From the NCBI GenBank assembly GCA_017394765.1, contig JAFPXF010000017.1, positions 1 to 25,880 of the forward strand: 25,880 nt of DNA, given 5' to 3'. Shown piece by piece: positions 16,501 to 25,095 of this stretch. Position numbers and translations under genes: made by a program. Under the pieces are notes generated by a model, which searched no databases, had not been told where the DNA came from, and saw only the letters and a program-made list of their open reading frames with translations. The DNA comes from Bacteroidales bacterium (GTDB taxonomy: Bacteria > Bacteroidota > Bacteroidia > Bacteroidales > WCHB1-69). How positions within the stretch are numbered: the stretch's first letter is position 1; every line of letters begins with the position of its first letter.

Positions 16501-19500
16501 GGAGATCACATACTGGCCAGCCGGGATGCTGATGCACGGGGAGACCATGTAGGAAGCAGCGTTGAACTCATCGCTGAAGGTGTAGGTCGGTGTGCCGTTC
16601 ACAACAGACCACATCACAGGGTTGGCGTTGCGGGAGTCGGCAATCCAACCGCCCTGACCCATCGTGACATTGGTAAAGTCCTCGGAATAAGGCAGAGAGA
16701 ACGGAGTGATGAGGTTGATGTTGTCAACAGTGTAAACATCGTTGGCCGGGTTGCCGTCACCACTGTATGCGAGCGTCACCGTAACAGCATTGACGGGATC
16801 CGTGAGGTTGGCGTGCTGTGTGAAGGTGAAGGTGGCCTGCTGGCCGGAGGCGAGAGCCGTCGGGGTGAAGGTCTCCGTCACAGGAACTCCGCCGTTGACA
16901 GAGTAGCTTGCGCTGAAGGAAGCAACATCAGCCGTGGCATTGTCGTTCTGCACCGTGAAGGTGACCGGCACATTGCTCAGGTCGCAGTTGTCATCAATAC
17001 TCTCAACGTTGACAAGGTTGAGGTCACGGGTGAAGACAGCCTGATAGACTTCGATGTCGTCGATGTAGGCATAGTTGTAGTAAGCAGTCTTTCCTGTTTC
17101 TCTTTCCTTGGTCATTCTGAAAGCAATACGTCCTGTGTGGAAGCCTTCGAGGGAGACGGTGAAAGGTTCGTAGGTGGTACCCGAAGGAATGATGGTATCA
17201 ATAGGAGTGAACGTGCCATCCATATTGTTCACATCGGTCACGACACCCACCTGGAACATAGAATGATAAGATGTCGTGGAACCTCTTCTGGCTTGGAAGG
17301 TGATGGCGACCACATCCAGGTCGGCATCCAACTCGGGAAGCACGGCATAGAGGCTTCCATATGTGGCGCTGGTGCTGGTGGGCGTGGGAATATAATTGTA
17401 CAATCTCAAGCTGCGTGCATCACTATGAGCCAAAGAGGAACTGTAATAAATACCAGCGCCATACGAGGTTGAGGTTCCCGTGAAGTCGCGTTCCCAGCAT
17501 GTAGGCATTTCGCTGGTGCTGACAGAAGTGCTCGTTGTGTTGTAACTGTCGAAGTTCTCCGTGAAAGGCAACGGGAAGAGAGCACAATCTGTCACGAATG
17601 AAAGGGTTCTGTTGACAGGATAAGACTGGTCGTCAGCAGAGCAGATGGCAGTGATGGAGAACGGGATCGCATATTCCGTGGCAGGAGTCAGGTTGCCGAT
17701 GGTCAAGGATGTGGCGGTGGTCGTCATCGTGGTAGTCGTTCCGTTCAAGGTGTAGGAGACCTCCCATTGTGTCTCGCTGCCGCCGGGAGCCCAACTCACC
17801 GTCACCGAGTTGGTGGTGATGTTCAAATTGGAATTGACAACAGGAGAAGGGCAAGTGACCTGTACTGGGCACGTGATGAACTTGGCATTGGCTCGGTTAC
17901 CGCTTCTTGTACCGGCAGCCGTGTTCGTGAGATCGTTGTAGGGGCTGCTGTCGCTTTGCTTATAAAGACAAGTGTTGGCTGTAGTGGTGTATCTGTATTG
18001 CACAGAGCTGTTGTAGCTGGTGGCTGTCTTGGTGACGCAAACCACAAGGTTGCCGTTGCCGGAATAGAAATAAGGCACATCGAAATTGAAGGTCTGCCAA
18101 CCGGTTTCACCTCCAAGGGTGACATTGTTGGCATCATACACCAACGTCAAATCGCCGGTCGGAGTCCAGTCTGACGTGGAGCTGAAAATGTCTTCGTCTC
18201 TGGTGGCCAAGTAAATCTTCACATTGGTGGCCTCTAAGGTTGCCGTAGCATTGCTGTAATAGCTGATGCCCGTGATAAAGCGGGGACCTGTTCCGAGTTC
18301 GGACTGGGGATAGATGGTCTCATTTCTCGAGTTTTTATAATAGGTGTTGAAAGGAATGGTGTTGGCTGCAGAGGTTCCGGTACCAATTTCGAATTCCACC
18401 GTTCCGGCGCAATCGAAAACGGTGGCGAAACTGACAGCATTGCTCCAGTCGCTGAGGTCGTTGGTACCACAGTTGGCGCGCACGTATGCTTCGTATGCGG
18501 TGGCACCTGCAAGACCCGTCAGCGTGTAGCTGTTGGTGCTGACGTTGACGGTCGTGCCCGTGCCAAGGTTGAAACCGGCGGGACCATATTCAATAACCCA
18601 AGCGGTCTCGTTGCCGCCGGCAGTCCAACTCAAGTCAACGGATGAGCCCGTGGCATTGGAGGCTGTAAGTCCTGTGGGAACGGGGCAAGTCACCGGCGTA
18701 CACTTGACCGTAGCACTGAAAATCGTGGCTCCACCGGTCAGAGAACTGCCGCTCGTGCAGGTATAAACAGTAGCTCCAAAGGGATTTGACACCGTGAAGG
18801 AGATTTCGCTGTCATAACTGCCGGCATTCCACACCAAGGAGACCGGCGTATTGTCACACAGGGTAACATTTTCAGTGCTGGAAGTACCATCATCCAAAGA
18901 AAGAGTGGCAACCACATTCCCGAGCTGCATCACAGAGAGGCTGGCTCCGTTCCAACCGTCGCCGTAACTGTCTTCGAGGTTGAAGACATAGGCGCAAGTG
19001 TTGAGGCAAGTCGTGGTGAAACTGACGGCATCGCTCCAGTCGCTCTGGGTTTGGCCGCAGAGAGAACGGACATAGACGTCATAAGAGGTGTTGGATGTAA
19101 GACCCGTAAGGGTGACTGACGGGGTGGTGGTGGTCACGGAAGTACCGGAAGCGGGGTTGAATCCGACAGGACCATAGGCCACCTCCCAAGTGGAACCGTC
19201 TCCTCTCGGAGTCCAAGTCAAATCAGCGGTGGAACCGCTAACATTGCCAACCGTCACATCGTTAGGATTGAGACAGAAGGACACTTGGGAAACATTGATG
19301 TCGTCGATTCCAAGATAGTAGTTGTTGCTGGTACCGCCCGTGTATCTGAAAGCGATACGCTTTCCGCTGAGGTTGGTGAAGATAACCTCTTCGTTGGTCA
19401 TCGTTGTCACTTGCGGGAAGGTCTGCACCAAGACAAAAGAATTCTCGTCGGAGGCATTGCTCATATAACCCACAGAAAGAGTACCGTTTGCAGCGGTGGT

Positions 19501-22500
19501 TCCTTCATTTCTGTACCAGAAGGAAAGGGAGGCGGCATTGGCATCGATAATAGGCATGATGGCATAGACGCTTTCGTTGGCGGCAGATTGGAAATAGAGG
19601 GAGCGGCTGCCCGTGTGGATGTACGTGGAGCTGCTGTTGACGTATGCCTTGGGATAGGTGCCGGAATAACCGTTGTTGTTGATGAAGTTCCAGCAGTCGA
19701 TGTCGCTGGTCTGGGTTGCGTATGACTCAAAACCTTCCTCATAGGGCAGTTGTTTGGCTTCGCAACCGGTAGTGAAGTTGCTTGCAATCCAATCGCTCTC
19801 GCTGTTGACATCGCAGATTGCCTTCACACGCACGTTGTAGTCGGTGAGGCCGCTGAGACCGCTGAGGGTGACCCATGCCATATTGTTGACAGGAACAGAC
19901 ACCCAGGTGTTTTCAGTGACTTTCTTGTACTGAACCATCCAGGAGGTTTCCGTGCCACGCGGCGTCCAAGACAAGTCAACGTTCACGCCGTTCACAGCGA
20001 CCACAACCAAATTTGTGGGTTCCATACAAGCGCTGAACGTAGTGAAGTTGGCAGCAGCATATTCACTATAGCTGCCGTTGCCACAGTTGGCGGCCACACG
20101 CACCGTGTAGTCGCTGGCGGGATTCAGTCCCGTCAGTTGTGCCGTGGTCGCAGTGACATTCATCGTGTTCCATGTGGAGGCATTGCCGGTCTTGTACTCG
20201 ACAACCCATGCGTTCTGGCTGGCCTCTGCAGTCCAAGCCACCGTGGCGGTGGTGTTGGTCACATCGGAGACGGCCAAGTTTTCAGGCTCAGCGCAAGCAG
20301 GCTGGTCGTTGCAAACAACACCAGAACCCACCAACTTGATATCGCTACGGTATTTGTTGAAATACTTGGAACCCGTAGCGTTGGCAGGATCTGAATAGGA
20401 AACAGCGGAGTAGGTGTCACTGTAGTGGGCAATGGACTTGTTGTCAGTCGTGGACTGTGCCCAGAAAGAACCTCCATTCCAAGTGTTGTAACCTTCATAG
20501 TAAGCCACAACCAAATTGCTGGTGCCATCGTACATAAACGGCTGAGACAAAGTAAAGGTATTCCAACCCGTTGTGAAGGGACGATTACCCTCCACGTATG
20601 CCACTTGCGTCAATGTTGACGGATCAATATAGTCTGTATTGTTGGCAAACGTGGACTTCGTGGTGTTGGCCATCCAAATACGAATATCACCCGTTGTGGT
20701 ACTGGTCGGAGCCGTTGAGCAATAAAAACTGATTTCCGTGATGGGACCTGCCGGAATGTTCAATTCGGCAGCATCATAAATCTGCTGTGAATAGGAATAG
20801 TTATATGTGCCGTAGAACGGGAGATAACTGTTGGTTGTGGAACCATCGCCAATGGTCCTGTCTATGCTGGCTTGGATGCTGTTTTGGCAGTCGATGGTGA
20901 ATTGGCCGGTGGTCCAAGCACTGGAGGTGGCACCGCAGTTGGCCTTCACACGCACATCGTAAGTGGTGTTGCCGTCGAGACCTGCCAACGTCACACTGGT
21001 GGTGGAAGCATTCATAGAATGCCACTCGCTGTGGTCAGCATATTTGTACTCCACTGTCCAAGCGGTCTGGTCGGCGGGAGCCGTCCAGGTGACAACCGCT
21101 GTGGTGCCGTTCACAGTCGTTGTAAGGGCTGTGGGCTGCACGCAGCTATTCTCCACCACGGAGATGTTGTCGATAGCGGCAGGGAACTGGTTGTCAACGG
21201 AAGCGTTGTTGGTCCAGGTGAAAACAATGTCCACATCGCCAGCAAATGTCGGGTCGATATTGAGGTCAGCGGCATTCCAGTCGTTGGACCCGTACAGGGT
21301 GGCCAGGACAGTCTCCACATTGTTTTTCACAACAGAGACCTTCAGATTGTCGTTGGCGTTACCCATGACTCTGTAGTCGAACGTAAGGGTGGCACCTGCG
21401 GTCGGGATGTGCATCGTGCGGGAAGCCTTCACCGTGGAAGCCACGTTTACGTACTTGTTCGTAGCGCCATTATTAGATGTAATAAATAATTTATTGTTAT
21501 CAAAGCCGGAGGCTTGACCGATGAACCATTGGTTGGTGGCGGTGCCGTTGTTCAGCACGAAACCATCATCGGTGACATTGTCAAAATTGAGGGTGTAGGG
21601 CAGGTTGGCAACCACTTCCACGATGTCGGAAGTGCTGCGCGGCACGATTTCGACGGTGTTGTTGTAACGGATCACATAGCCGGTCACGGTAACAACATCG
21701 TTGGCATGAACCTGTTTGCCCGTGATGGTACCCAAAGTGTTGTAAATCTGGGCGGTGGCATCGCCTTGGGAAATGTTCACACCGCGGGTGGCGCTGGTGG
21801 TACCAAACGTTCTGTCGGCAGTGATGGTAACATTCTCAATCGTCACCAACTTGCTCTCGTAATCAGCATAGTTGTCAACAATGGTGGCGAGGGAAACCAC
21901 GACAGGCTGAATCGGAGCGCCGGCCATACCCGGTCCGGTGGGAAGTCCGTTGACGGGCTTCATCTCTGTCAGGCCGTTGTAAAGATCATAAGTGCCATAC
22001 ACACCGTCAACAATCACATCGCCGGGGTTGTAGGCATTGGCCATGGTGCCATAGATGTAAAGGGCACCTGTGTTATCCTGCACGAAAGTGTAGTATTTGT
22101 TCGAATATTGTCCGAGAACTGTCACCGGACTCATGATTTTGTAGATGTCGTTACCGGCGGCAGCCTTGAAAGCGGCGATGTTGGCCACCTCAACGGGGAT
22201 ACGGATAGTATAGACGGCGGTGGCAACATGGCTGATTTCATCACCGATGACGGCGATGGCACTCAAGGTAGTGGTAGTGGACACCGTAATGGGAGCAGTG
22301 TATTGCGTAGATGCGGTGGTGGGGGCGGTTGCGTCCGTGGTGTAATAGATGGTGGCACCGGCGGGACCTTCAATGGTCACGGTCTGGACGGCAAAATAGG
22401 TGCCGGAAGCAACAGTGAAGGTAGGGGCAGCCACGGTAACGACCTGGGCGGCACCCAACTTGTACAACTTGCAGCGCGTCTGTCCATCGTTGCCGTACGC

Positions 22501-23031
22501 GGCAAAACGCGGGCTACTGGCGTTGAACTGCAGATGGCGGGCGGGCGTGTTGACGTTGGCGATGGTCAGCTCGCCGTCAACGATGGAGAATGTCCACTCA
22601 TAATGGTTGTCGGTGGCGGTGGCATTCGCACGCAGGGAGTTTCCCGAATTCCATCCATAATAGCCGACGCCATCTTGGTAGATGGTATAGCCTTCACTAC
22701 CTGCCGCAATCGTGACGACCGCGGCGTCAGTGGTGAAATTGGAGGCAATGGCATCGCCCGAAACGTGGGCCGTGACCTGATCGAACAAGCCGTATGTGGT
22801 GGAAGTCGTGCTTATTCCGTGCAGCGCGACAATCTCACCGGCATTGGCGCCTTGGGTAGGCGCACTCACCAGCAGATACGTGCCGGACCAGTCAGCCTGG
22901 TCCTCATTAACAAGCTGGTATTGCTGTGCCTGTGCGAACACATTACCTACAGCCATCAATGTTACCATCAAGATGGCTACCAAACTCTTGGCCCCTTGGA
23001 CCAAAGTCTTTAAGTTGTAGTGTTTTTTCAT
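13552..23031 (-). CDS. Giant T9SS-secreted multidomain Fn3 / MAM-like / InlB-repeat protein
   Basis: This single frame encodes 3159 residues. A signal peptide (1-33, NVFA/QAQQ) is followed by an unnamed domain (about 38-196), a chitobiase-C-like beta domain (197-277, IYYTTDATAPTT), an OB-fold-like region (278-474), and alternating Fn3 and MAM/jelly-roll-like modules to about 2258. I count six Fn3 copies here (near 631, 912, 1001, 1257, 1450, 1725), often starting at Cys and ending in VRANCG-like strands. A CYVFNLEDSYGDGWNG-type module lies near 1344 and a CARDB-like stretch near 2001. Nine InlB-like repeats follow, then a seventh Fn3 (2984-3072) and a type A T9SS sorting tail (3074-3159: VQVYDIYGKLLYSG, GTYMVKLS, YKLYLTR). 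It is probably exported through T9SS and displayed or released as an adhesin or glycan-binding protein. No protease or glycosidase active site is seen. It has its own promoter and terminator. Confidence 0.95.
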   Translation of the reverse strand: MKKHYNLKTLVQGAKSLVAILMVTLMAVGNVFAQAQQYQLVNEDQADWSGTYLLVSAPTQGANAGEIVALHGISTTSTTYGLFDQVTAHVSGDAIASNFTTDAAVVTIAAGSEGYTIYQDGVGYYGWNSGNSLRANATATDNHYEWTFSIVDGELTIANVNTPARHLQFNASSPRFAAYGNDGQTRCKLYKLGAAQVVTVAAPTFTVASGTYFAVQTVTIEGPAGATIYYTTDATAPTTASTQYTAPITVSTTTTLSAIAVIGDEISHVATAVYTIRIPVEVANIAAFKAAAGNDIYKIMSPVTVLGQYSNKYYTFVQDNTGALYIYGTMANAYNPGDVIVDGVYGTYDLYNGLTEMKPVNGLPTGPGMAGAPIQPVVVSLATIVDNYADYESKLVTIENVTITADRTFGTTSATRGVNISQGDATAQIYNTLGTITGKQVHANDVVTVTGYVIRYNNTVEIVPRSTSDIVEVVANLPYTLNFDNVTDDGFVLNNGTATNQWFIGQASGFDNNKLFITSNNGATNKYVNVASTVKASRTMHIPTAGATLTFDYRVMGNANDNLKVSVVKNNVETVLATLYGSNDWNAADLNIDPTFAGDVDIVFTWTNNASVDNQFPAAIDNISVVENSCVQPTALTTTVNGTTAVVTWTAPADQTAWTVEYKYADHSEWHSMNASTTSVTLAGLDGNTTYDVRVKANCGATSSAWTTGQFTIDCQNSIQASIDRTIGDGSTTNSYLPFYGTYNYSYSQQIYDAAELNIPAGPITEISFYCSTAPTSTTTGDIRIWMANTTKSTFANNTDYIDPSTLTQVAYVEGNRPFTTGWNTFTLSQPFMYDGTSNLVVAYYEGYNTWNGGSFWAQSTTDNKSIAHYSDTYSAVSYSDPANATGSKYFNKYRSDIKLVGSGVVCNDQPACAEPENLAVSDVTNTTATVAWTAEASQNAWVVEYKTGNASTWNTMNVTATTAQLTGLNPASDYTVRVAANCGNGSYSEYAAANFTTFSACMEPTNLVVVAVNGVNVDLSWTPRGTETSWMVQYKKVTENTWVSVPVNNMAWVTLSGLSGLTDYNVRVKAICDVNSESDWIASNFTTGCEAKQLPYEEGFESYATQTSDIDCWNFINNNGYSGTYPKAYVNSSSTYIHTGSRSLYFQSAANESVYAIMPIIDANAASLSFWYRNEGTTAANGTLSVGYMSNASDENSFVLVQTFPQVTTMTNEEVIFTNLSGKRIAFRYTGGTSNNYYLGIDDINVSQVSFCLNPNDVTVGNVSGSTADLTWTPRGDGSTWEVAYGPVGFNPASGTSVTTTTPSVTLTGLTSNTSYDVYVRSLCGQTQSDWSDAVSFTTTCLNTCAYVFNLEDSYGDGWNGASLSVMQLGNVVATLSLDDGTSSTENVTLCDNTPVSLVWNAGSYDSEISFTVSNPFGATVYTCTSGSSLTGGATIFSATVKCTPVTCPVPTGLTASNATGSSVDLSWTAGGNETAWVIEYGPAGFNLGTGTTVNVSTNSYTLTGLAGATAYEAYVRANCGTNDLSDWSNAVSFATVFDCAGTVEFEIGTGTSAANTIPFNTYYKNSRNETIYPQSELGTGPRFITGISYYSNATATLEATNVKIYLATRDEDIFSSTSDWTPTGDLTLVYDANNVTLGGETGWQTFNFDVPYFYSGNGNLVVCVTKTATSYNSSVQYRYTTTANTCLYKQSDSSPYNDLTNTAAGTRSGNRANAKFITCPVQVTCPSPVVNSNLNITTNSVTVSWAPGGSETQWEVSYTLNGTTTTMTTTATSLTIGNLTPATEYAIPFSITAICSADDQSYPVNRTLSFVTDCALFPLPFTENFDSYNTTSTSVSTSEMPTCWERDFTGTSTSYGAGIYYSSSLAHSDARSLRLYNYIPTPTSTSATYGSLYAVLPELDADLDVVAITFQARRGSTTSYHSMFQVGVVTDVNNMDGTFTPIDTIIPSGTTYEPFTVSLEGFHTGRIAFRMTKERETGKTAYYNYAYIDDIEVYQAVFTRDLNLVNVESIDDNCDLSNVPVTFTVQNDNATADVASFSASYSVNGGVPVTETFTPTALASGQQATFTFTQHANLTDPVNAVTVTLAYSGDGNPANDVYTVDNINLITPFSLPYSEDFTNVTMGQGGWIADSRNANPVMWSVVNGTPTYTFSDEFNAASYMVSPCISIPAGQYVISYDYNALGLLPENMTVYVATSPAPADWTVIAQHEGFTHTAIDNHVDYIFNNAVSGVYYIVVKAASVRGSNGMTFDNLNIAPAVNVTINAGANGTTTPNGNVTVASGSDLTIHILPNTGYHVASISVNGTQVMGGDLTNANVFDYTLTNVTEATTVDVTFAPAIMTVNKYVYAATPFGHFVPAGPQTVVYGGDATINVVADPHYHLTGLYVSNYDYFGGNLEGAVDVTANTTQTGNTYTYQMNNIYHNKSVLACFKVDTVGVFYTVYGQGVVENQYVVDANTPTPAYFSRYIDYGSGFFATFAPAVGYHVESITINGVNYGGIEAFDFYNVTEPQHVVVTFAPNVYTVTTYGYGQGVVTPGATFVYNPDNMYAFAATPITGYRIASVLRNNVPMVIADPEGTFTDTLVNILDNYVYEVAFAPMTYTVNASCGSNGLVTPIGATSYFYNENGVYTVTANEGYYISSVTIDGNTTNYTQADAMNSYTYTFAFSGLNAVDHSISATFAPYQYTITVNAAQHGTINPGTSTYGYNAMPTFSIIPDAGYGIVSVLVDGNNVGSDTTYTFPALRADHTITAVFAQYQYTIMASAGNGGTISPVGTSNLVSGGNQTYTITPATGYHVSDVFVDGASVGAVTSYTFSNVTANHTIHAAFAANEYTVTVNQPANGIITPGTTTVLYQATPTFVITPNTGDSVTAITLNGTNVLSQATNNNGVYTYTLPPVTANATLSATIVVKKYTITATAGSNGSISNSGATVVNFGDNASYTITPAAGYVVDNVTVDGMNMGAITTYTFVNVVANHTIHATFRLQDCVIPTNMHTNNITTNAATFSWYHPTATSFEVQYKPVSATTFTSATVNATSYNVANLLPGTAYIWMVRANCGNGNYSEWSNGNVFTTEEEIIIGIDDYTAQDLVKVYASHNNIYIVNENGVRIDNVQVYDIYGKLLYSGSVNNSPEVISMNVATGTYMVKLSTDRGPANYKLYLTR
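14083..16257 (-). repeat. Nine tandem InlB-like beta-repeats encoded in the giant gene
   Basis: Residues 2259-2983 consist of about nine units of 73-95 residues. A core unit reads YTI-x-A-x-GxNGxIxPxG, then a TITPxxGYxVxxVxVDG strand and a closing YTFxNVxxNHTIxAxF strand. Units 5-9 are the most alike (for example YTITPATGYHVSDVFVDG and YTITPAAGYVVDNVTVDG). Units 2 and 3 are the most diverged and lengthened (NYDYFGGNLEG, ENQYVVDANTP). This matches the divergent InlB B-repeat type found as stalk or binding modules in secreted Bacteroidetes proteins. Confidence 0.85.
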
Positions 23032-23096
23032 TTTTGTTAGTTTTAATTAATACTATAGTTTATTCTGATATTGCGATAGATATAATTCTTCAATTC

Positions 23097-23109
23097 ACCT
23101 AATTTAGGT
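23097..23109. promoter_or_regulatory. 13-bp palindrome in the leader of the giant gene
   Basis: ACCTAA and TTAGGT flank a single central T. It lies 16-28 bp downstream of the -7 box of the giant gene, at about the predicted transcription start, where a repressor site would act. It is the only clear palindrome in the 23032-23248 gap, which is otherwise A/T-tract sequence without a gene. Confidence 0.35.
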
Positions 23110-23124
23110 CATACAAAAAACGGG

Positions 23125-23132
23125 CAAATGTA
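23125..23132 (-). promoter_or_regulatory. -7 box of the giant T9SS gene
   Basis: The minus strand reads TACATTTG (TAnnTTTG), followed by GCCCG. The leader to the ATG at 23031 would be about 85 nt. A long T/A tract (23135-23150) lies just upstream, which may act as an UP-like element; no TTTG is found at the standard spacing. Confidence 0.6.
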
Positions 23133-23248
23133 CAATTTTTTTTTTATCATTCATTTTTTTGTTCATTTTTTTTGACATCCGTACTTTGTTTATATGCAAA
23201 ACCCTTTTTTGACGTTATACTGACAATGACGATTTTCCGGAAAAAATG

Positions 23249-23256
23249 TATCTTTG
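23249..23256 (+). promoter_or_regulatory. -7 box of gldB
   Basis: TATCTTTG matches the Bacteroidetes consensus and is followed by CCGCGAAA. The 16-base string TATCTTTGCCGCGAAA is repeated exactly ahead of ssb. The TTG at 23254 lies inside this box and cannot be the start of gldB. Confidence 0.7.
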
Positions 23257-23307
23257 CCGCGAAAGAAAACTATGACAAACCATCTGATCCTTGTTAAGAT
23301 GCAAAAT

Positions 23308-24348
23308 ATGAAAGATAACCTGCACGAAAAAATCCACAGATCCCTGCTCCTTCTTTTTGCCCTTGCGTTGCTGTTTCCCGCCTGCCATAAAAAGGAAAAG
23401 GTGACCCCCCCGAAGCTCACCAAGGTCCAGGAGACCAAGGCCAAGGAGGTCGCCGTCACGGTGAAACGCTACGAACAAGAGCTTTTCTCATTAGATGTCA
23501 ACCATTTGGCCGAGGGCATCGAGCAACTGTACGGAAAATACCCCGAGAATCTCATCGCCAAGGATTGCTGGAAAGACCGGGACATGGTGGCCGGGCTCAA
23601 AGGCTACCTCACAGACCCCACCATCAAGAATCTCTACCAGGAGACCCTGAAGCAGTACGGTGACATGGAGGACGTCACCGCCGCATTGAACAAGGCCATG
23701 AAGAACTACCTCACCCACTTCCCCGACGCCGCCGTGCCCACGATCTACACCCTCGTGCCCGGCATGGACTTCAGCCTTCCCTCCGTGTTCGGCTACGACA
23801 ACGACCTCTTCGTCTGCCTCGACATGTACCTCGGCAAGGATTGCAAATACTACGCCCTCGCGGGCATGCCCAAGTACATCGCCGCCCGCTGCGAACGCAA
23901 CTTCATCCCCCTTGACTGCTTCACCAAAGGGCTGGCCTACAAACATCTGCCCGAAAAAACACCCGTCACCGCCTTGGACAACATGATCTTCGAGGGCAAA
24001 AAACTCTTCTTCACCGCCACCATGTTCCCCGATGCCACCCCGCAAGAGATCCTCGGCTACTCCGACGACAAGTACCAGTGGGCCACCCAATACGAAAAGC
24101 AGGTGTGGCAATATCTCATCAAACAAAACATGATCTACTCCAAAGACGACGAGGTGATCCGCCGCCTCGTGGACGAAACCCCGTTCACCCGCGACTTCGG
24201 CAACGCCTCCCCGGGCCGCCTCGGAGCCTTCATCGGACTGCATATCGTCTCCTCCTACATGAAAAACCATCCCGAAACCACACTGCAAGAGATGATGACA
24301 CTCACCAACAGCCAACAATTCCTCACCGAATCGCTTTACAAACCTTGA
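23308..24348 (+). CDS. gldB: GldB-family gliding motility / T9SS-associated lipoprotein
   Basis: From the ATG at 23308 the product has 346 residues. ATGs at 23272 and 23299 are also possible, but 23308 gives the most normal lipoprotein signal (basic n-region, LLLLFALALLFPAC, Cys26). The body follows the GldB pattern: VTVKRYEQELFSLD near the start, VPTIYTLVPGMDFS, DNDLFVCLDMYLGKD, MPKYIAARCERNFIPLD, NMIFEGKKLFFTATMFPD, ILGYSDDKYQWATQYEKQVW, FGNASPGRLGAFIGLHIV and a terminal SLYKP. GldB is needed for gliding in Flavobacterium johnsoniae, and homologues occur in many non-gliding Bacteroidetes with T9SS. Its position divergent from a giant T9SS substrate and ahead of ssb fits gld gene neighbourhoods. 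The exact biochemical role is unknown. Confidence 0.93.
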   Translation: MKDNLHEKIHRSLLLLFALALLFPACHKKEKVTPPKLTKVQETKAKEVAVTVKRYEQELFSLDVNHLAEGIEQLYGKYPENLIAKDCWKDRDMVAGLKGYLTDPTIKNLYQETLKQYGDMEDVTAALNKAMKNYLTHFPDAAVPTIYTLVPGMDFSLPSVFGYDNDLFVCLDMYLGKDCKYYALAGMPKYIAARCERNFIPLDCFTKGLAYKHLPEKTPVTALDNMIFEGKKLFFTATMFPDATPQEILGYSDDKYQWATQYEKQVWQYLIKQNMIYSKDDEVIRRLVDETPFTRDFGNASPGRLGAFIGLHIVSSYMKNHPETTLQEMMTLTNSQQFLTESLYKP

Positions 24349-24541
24349 TTTCAAATGCGCCATTAAAATATTAAATTGCTAAATTATTAAGTTATTAAAA
24401 ATATTATTACTTATTGATTATTAGAATATTGGTTTTTAATCTGATATTTATTTTATGTTTTTATAATAATAATTTTAAATATTTATTTGCATAATGAAAA
24501 TTTTTTATTATCTTTGCCGCGAAATTTAAAAACACAACAAT
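24349..24541 (+). promoter_or_regulatory. AT-rich gap and promoter of ssb
   Basis: This gap is almost entirely A and T and carries no gene. It ends in a full Bacteroidetes promoter: TTTG at 24486-24489, 19 bases, then TATCTTTG at 24509-24516, the best -33/-7 pair in the window. The ssb ATG follows 25 bp later. A short string shared with the queD upstream gap (ATTAAGTTATTAA) is present near 24385. Confidence 0.75.
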
Positions 24542-24976
24542 ATGTCTGGAATAAACAAAGTTATTTTGATCGGGAACTTGGGAAAGGACCCCGACATCAG
24601 GACCTTCGAGACGGGGGTCAAGAAAGCATCCTTCACCTTGGCGACATCCGAAATCCGCAAGGACAAGGACGGCAACCGTGTCGAGCTCACGGAATGGCAC
24701 AACATTGTCTGCTGGCGCAATCTGGCGGAGATCGCCGAGAAGTACCTCTTCAAGGGCAAGCAGATCTATTTGGAGGGCAAGTTGCGCACCCGCTCCTGGG
24801 AAGACAACGGCGTGAAGCGCTACATCACCGAAATTGAGGCCAACACCTTCACGATGTTGGGAACCAAGGCCGACGGGGAGGTGCCCGTGGTGCAGAAAGT
24901 GGAGAACCAGGGCAACAACCTCACCCCACCCGAACCCATCTCCCCGCCCGACGAAGAGAGCGACCTGCCGTTCTAA
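24542..24976 (+). CDS. ssb: Single-stranded DNA-binding protein
   Basis: The 144-residue protein has the OB-fold of bacterial SSB in residues 1-108 (NKVILIGNLGKDPDIR, FTLATSE, TEWHNIVCWRNLAEIAEKYL, KGKQIYLEGKLRTRSWED). A short Pro/Asn/Glu-rich linker leads to the acidic partner-binding tip DEESDLPF, so the protein is complete. It binds ssDNA as a tetramer during replication, repair and recombination. Its promoter is nearly identical to that of gldB, and its transcript ends at the hairpin at 25003-25033. gld genes next to ssb are seen in other Bacteroidetes. Confidence 0.97.
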   Translation: MSGINKVILIGNLGKDPDIRTFETGVKKASFTLATSEIRKDKDGNRVELTEWHNIVCWRNLAEIAEKYLFKGKQIYLEGKLRTRSWEDNGVKRYITEIEANTFTMLGTKADGEVPVVQKVENQGNNLTPPEPISPPDEESDLPF

Positions 24977-25002
24977 TCACAAGCAACTTGTTATAAACAA
25001 AG

Positions 25003-25033
25003 AAAATGCAGTCCAAAAAGGCTGCATTTTTTT
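25003..25033 (+). terminator. Rho-independent terminator of ssb
   Basis: AAAATGCAG (25003-25011) pairs with CTGCATTTT (25022-25030); CC/GG extends the stem inward around an A-rich loop, and a run of Ts follows. The left inverted repeat of the endonuclease element starts directly at the end of the T run. Confidence 0.88.
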
Positions 25034-25087
25034 GTTCGCACAGCCGTGCGGACACACTAAAAACTCCCCTGCTGATTTCAGATTTGA
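25034..25087. repeat. Left terminal inverted repeat of the endonuclease element
   Basis: The repeat begins with a self-pairing hairpin (GTTCGCAC, loop AGCC, GTGCGGAC), followed by ACACTAAAAACTCCCC and CTGATTTCAG. Against the reverse complement of the right repeat most of about 54 positions match, including the runs GTGCGGACAC and AAAACTCCCCT. Confidence 0.8.
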
Positions 25088-25095
25088 CGAAAGAA

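Noticed and set aside
14473..17472. 999-residue open frame on the plus strand
   Set aside because: It is antisense to the repeat part of the giant T9SS gene, has no domain and no promoter, and consists of low-complexity His/Gly/Val/Arg sequence.
23491..24363. 290-residue open frame on the minus strand
   Set aside because: It is antisense to gldB, which has a signal peptide and family motifs. Its Gly/Val/Glu-rich translation looks like a shadow.
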